Source: JAMWDF01 sp964645405 (GTDB lineage: Bacteria > Ratteibacteria > UBA8468 > B48-G9 > DSTR01). From it: DNA of 64,000 nucleotides. The notes beneath the pieces are model-generated. The model searched no databases. It saw only the letters and a list, made by a program, of their open reading frames with translations, and was not told the origin of the DNA. The stretch lies in assembly GCA_964645405.1 (NCBI GenBank), contig CAZYCA010000044.1, positions 325,095 to 389,094 on the forward strand, written 5' to 3'. Made by a program: the position numbers and the translations under genes. Of the stretch, positions 62,258 through 64,000 are shown one piece after another (the stretch's first letter is position 1; each line of letters begins with the position of its first letter).

Positions 62258-62926
62258 TTATGGGGTAAATCTCAGCCAGGCCTGGTCATTGTAAGCCACA
62301 CCCTGGACATGACCATCTATAAAGAGAACATTGCATACCCCTGGCTGGTCCATCCTTATGCGGTTATGTTTGAAAGATAAAGCAAGAATACTGCTCCAGC
62401 AGCCATGACCGTCAGGGGTATACTTATGGTAAGTGCCACCATTGGCAGTATCAATCACCATCACTGTTACAGAGGGATATTTGAATTTTTGCAGTTTCAC
62501 ACGTTCGTCATAGACACGAAAAACAGACTGCTCGTTAGGTCCATAACTTCCACGGTAGCCTCCCTGGTAAAGCCAGCCGTCGTCATGGGAGCGGTCCCAG
62601 CCATAATCAGTCGGACAGATAAAAACAGAAGGAGGTCTGGCGGGGTTACTGGCAGCACGGCTGTAAGCATCTTTCGGTAGATAACCGTTGTTACAGAGTA
62701 CAATCTTCCACTGGTCTACCGGCGGATACCTTATAGGGAAGAAATCATCATAATCTGCCAGATACATGTAAAGAGCCACCCCAATTTGTTTTAGATTGTT
62801 TACACAGGTGCTCATCCTGGCTCTTTCCCTTGCCCGGCTCAACGCAGGAAGAAGTAACGCCCCTAAAATCGCAATAATCGCTATTACTACCAGAAGTTCA
62901 ATCAAAGTAAATCCCTTTTTTCCCAT
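62258..62926 (-). CDS. Type II pseudopilin-like protein with variant H-X-DG domain (copy 3)
   Basis: 222 residues. K-G-F-T-L-I-E-L prepilin signal and R-A-R-E-R-A-R; here the final motif is stretched: H-N-R-I-R-M-D-Q-P-G-V-C-N-V-L-F-I-D-G, so 16 instead of 9 residues lie between H and D-G. Strong AAAGGAGG before the ATG. Its 5' end is less like copies 1 and 2. Upstream of the sulfatase on the same strand. Confidence 0.88.
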   Translation of the reverse strand: MGKKGFTLIELLVVIAIIAILGALLLPALSRARERARMSTCVNNLKQIGVALYMYLADYDDFFPIRYPPVDQWKIVLCNNGYLPKDAYSRAASNPARPPSVFICPTDYGWDRSHDDGWLYQGGYRGSYGPNEQSVFRVYDERVKLQKFKYPSVTVMVIDTANGGTYHKYTPDGHGCWSSILALSFKHNRIRMDQPGVCNVLFIDGHVQGVAYNDQAWLRFTP

Positions 62927-62947
62927 AGCCCACCTCCTTTCACCTTT

Positions 62948-62975
62948 ACGTTACCACATCGGTATCGTTTGTCAA
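62948..62975 (-). promoter_or_regulatory. Promoter of pseudopilin copy 3
   Basis: On the minus strand TTGACA at 62975-62970, a 16-base spacer and TAACGT at 62953-62948. The gap 62976-63275 shows no other feature apart from A+T-rich runs. Confidence 0.4.
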
Positions 62976-63275
62976 GCTTTTTGCAGTTATACTGAAATTC
63001 CGACATAATAAATTGTCAAAACACCGGGTTCGTTCTTTTTTCTGATTTTGAAGCTTTAACATAATTATACCCCCCAGAAAGTCTGTCAACAGATGTAAAA
63101 CTATTGAGAGAAGGGATTTAAAAATTTGGGGATTTTAAAAATAAACTTAACAGGTTCGGAAATGGCATCTTCCATTTTTTAATACCAGATGAAACAGTTA
63201 AAAAATTAGGCAATTAGTAACCAGAGTTGCACCTGAGAATTTCCAGAGTCGTTGATATTATGCTAAATTTCAGGT

Positions 63276-64000
63276 ATGCGAAAATACCCTGGCTGCGGTT
63301 ATCATCTTTGGTGGAAACTTTCCACGGTCAGTACCGCTGTCGGAAGTGTCGCCTGACCCGCTATTTCCTTGGGGAAACCTTCTGGCGCCAGAGCCGTATT
63401 TCTGCCTACTGGAAAGGCAAGCTTCTGGAGTTGTTTGTTCTGGGAGTTCCTACGTACCGGTTACTGTTCCTCCCTTCCATTAAGTCTAAGAACAATTCAG
63501 CGCTGGTTCCGTATCTTACGTCTGGCTATTTACCAGGCTACCCCTGCGGAAAATCGGACACTTAACGGCAAAGTAGAAATGGATGAGACTATGTTCGGTG
63601 GCCGACGTGCAGGCAAAGGAGGTTGGGGTGCAGAAGGTAAACACCTTGTTTTGGGTATCTACCAGAAAGATGGGTGATAACCTTTCTGGTCCCTATCCGA
63701 AACACAACTATAGTACCTTTGATTCTGTCCCATACTAAACCCGGAAGTCTCAACTATACCCGATGACTGGCATGCCTGCGCTTCCCTTTCTGTCCGTGGT
63801 AACCATGTGTTACCAGGGACAAAGGCAAGCCCAAGGGCCGAAATCACCTGAACGGCATGGAAGGTTTCTGGAGTTTTGCCAAACACTGGCTCTATCAGTA
63901 TCGTGGCGTACCCAAAGATTATTTTCACCTTTACCTGAAAGAGATACAGTGGCGGTTTAATCATCGGGACGAAAATCTCGTGCCGCTGTTAAGAAAACTC
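63276..64000 (+). pseudogene. Decayed IS1595-type transposase, continues past the window
   Basis: Pieces of one transposase lie in different frames: Y-P-G-C-G-Y-H near 63285, Y-R-C-R-K-C-R-L-T near 63340, V-E-M-D-E-T-M-F-G-G at about 63575-63605, H-T-K-P-G-S-L near 63745, and G-F-W-S-F-A-K-H-W-L then Y-L-K-E-I-Q-W-R-F-N-H-R at 63865-63970. The first Asp of the DDE triad is in the D-E-T-M motif. At least five frame changes (near 63325, 63470, 63670, 63762 and 63805) and a stop make it inactive. Inverted repeats were not found. Confidence 0.85.

Noticed and set aside
63227..63677. Two small hypothetical proteins at the right end
   Set aside because: Both are fragments of one IS1595-type transposase in different frames.

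Overview
The window reads as chromosomal DNA of a Gram-negative, peptidoglycan-making bacterium of moderate GC. MurE carries the D-N-P-R signature of meso-diaminopimelate ligases. Three pseudopilin-like proteins of the H-X9-DG type occur next to a sulfatase, a GH29 fucosidase and very large secreted proteins. That combination is typical of the PVC superphylum (Lentisphaerae, Planctomycetes, Verrucomicrobia) and of related uncultured lineages such as Omnitrophota. I cannot place it more precisely without marker-gene phylogeny.

Layout. (1) 1-2430, plus: a zinc-ribbon protein (5' cut), RNase HI, RNase P RNA (its 5' end overlaps the RNase HI reading frame) and an L-rhamnose isomerase-like enzyme. 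(2) 2595-12476, plus: a division and cell wall cluster, mraZ-rsmH-ftsL-ftsI-murE-murF-mraY-murD-ftsW, with a clear promoter before mraZ. It stops at ftsW, without murG, murC, ftsQ, ftsA or ftsZ. (3) 12434-16332, minus: GTP-type PEP carboxykinase, aspartate-type aminotransferase and a secreted protein. (4) 16458-18447, plus: a beta-helix protein and two small membrane proteins. (5) 18449-22508, minus: a complete ABC importer with a double-domain permease. (6) 22622-37725, plus: six tightly packed genes for envelope proteins (propeller, VIT/VWA, a 2370-residue TPR protein, an unrecognised anchored protein, a transpeptidase-like protein and a SpoIID/LytB protein). This is the best candidate for an undescribed system.

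(7) 37722-39787: a GAF-ANTAR regulator, then a CRISPR array (five 37-base repeats) without cas genes. Beyond its leader-distal end, degenerate repeat copies enclose a four-helix-bundle (S23-type) gene and a deleted duplicate of the same module. (8) 39788-48304, minus: TldE/TldD, a radical SAM protein, MnmG, a frameshifted DUF3137 gene, LemA, a YbgC-type thioesterase, rubrerythrin and a glycine-zipper lipoprotein. (9) 48709-62926: glycan and surface genes, namely a LamG-containing putative glycosidase, an amidohydrolase/pseudopilin/giant secreted protein/pseudopilin operon, a divergent URO-D-family plus alpha-L-fucosidase pair, a sulfatase and a third pseudopilin. (10) 63276-64000: a decayed IS1595-type transposase running off the window.

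Taken together, the window combines core envelope biogenesis with probable use of deoxysugars and sulfated glycans (rhamnose isomerase, fucosidase, sulfatase). Palindromic intergenic repeats recur in at least three intergenic regions. Most start sites were chosen from Shine-Dalgarno spacing and overlap with the preceding gene. Functions rest on motif recognition by eye, without database searches.
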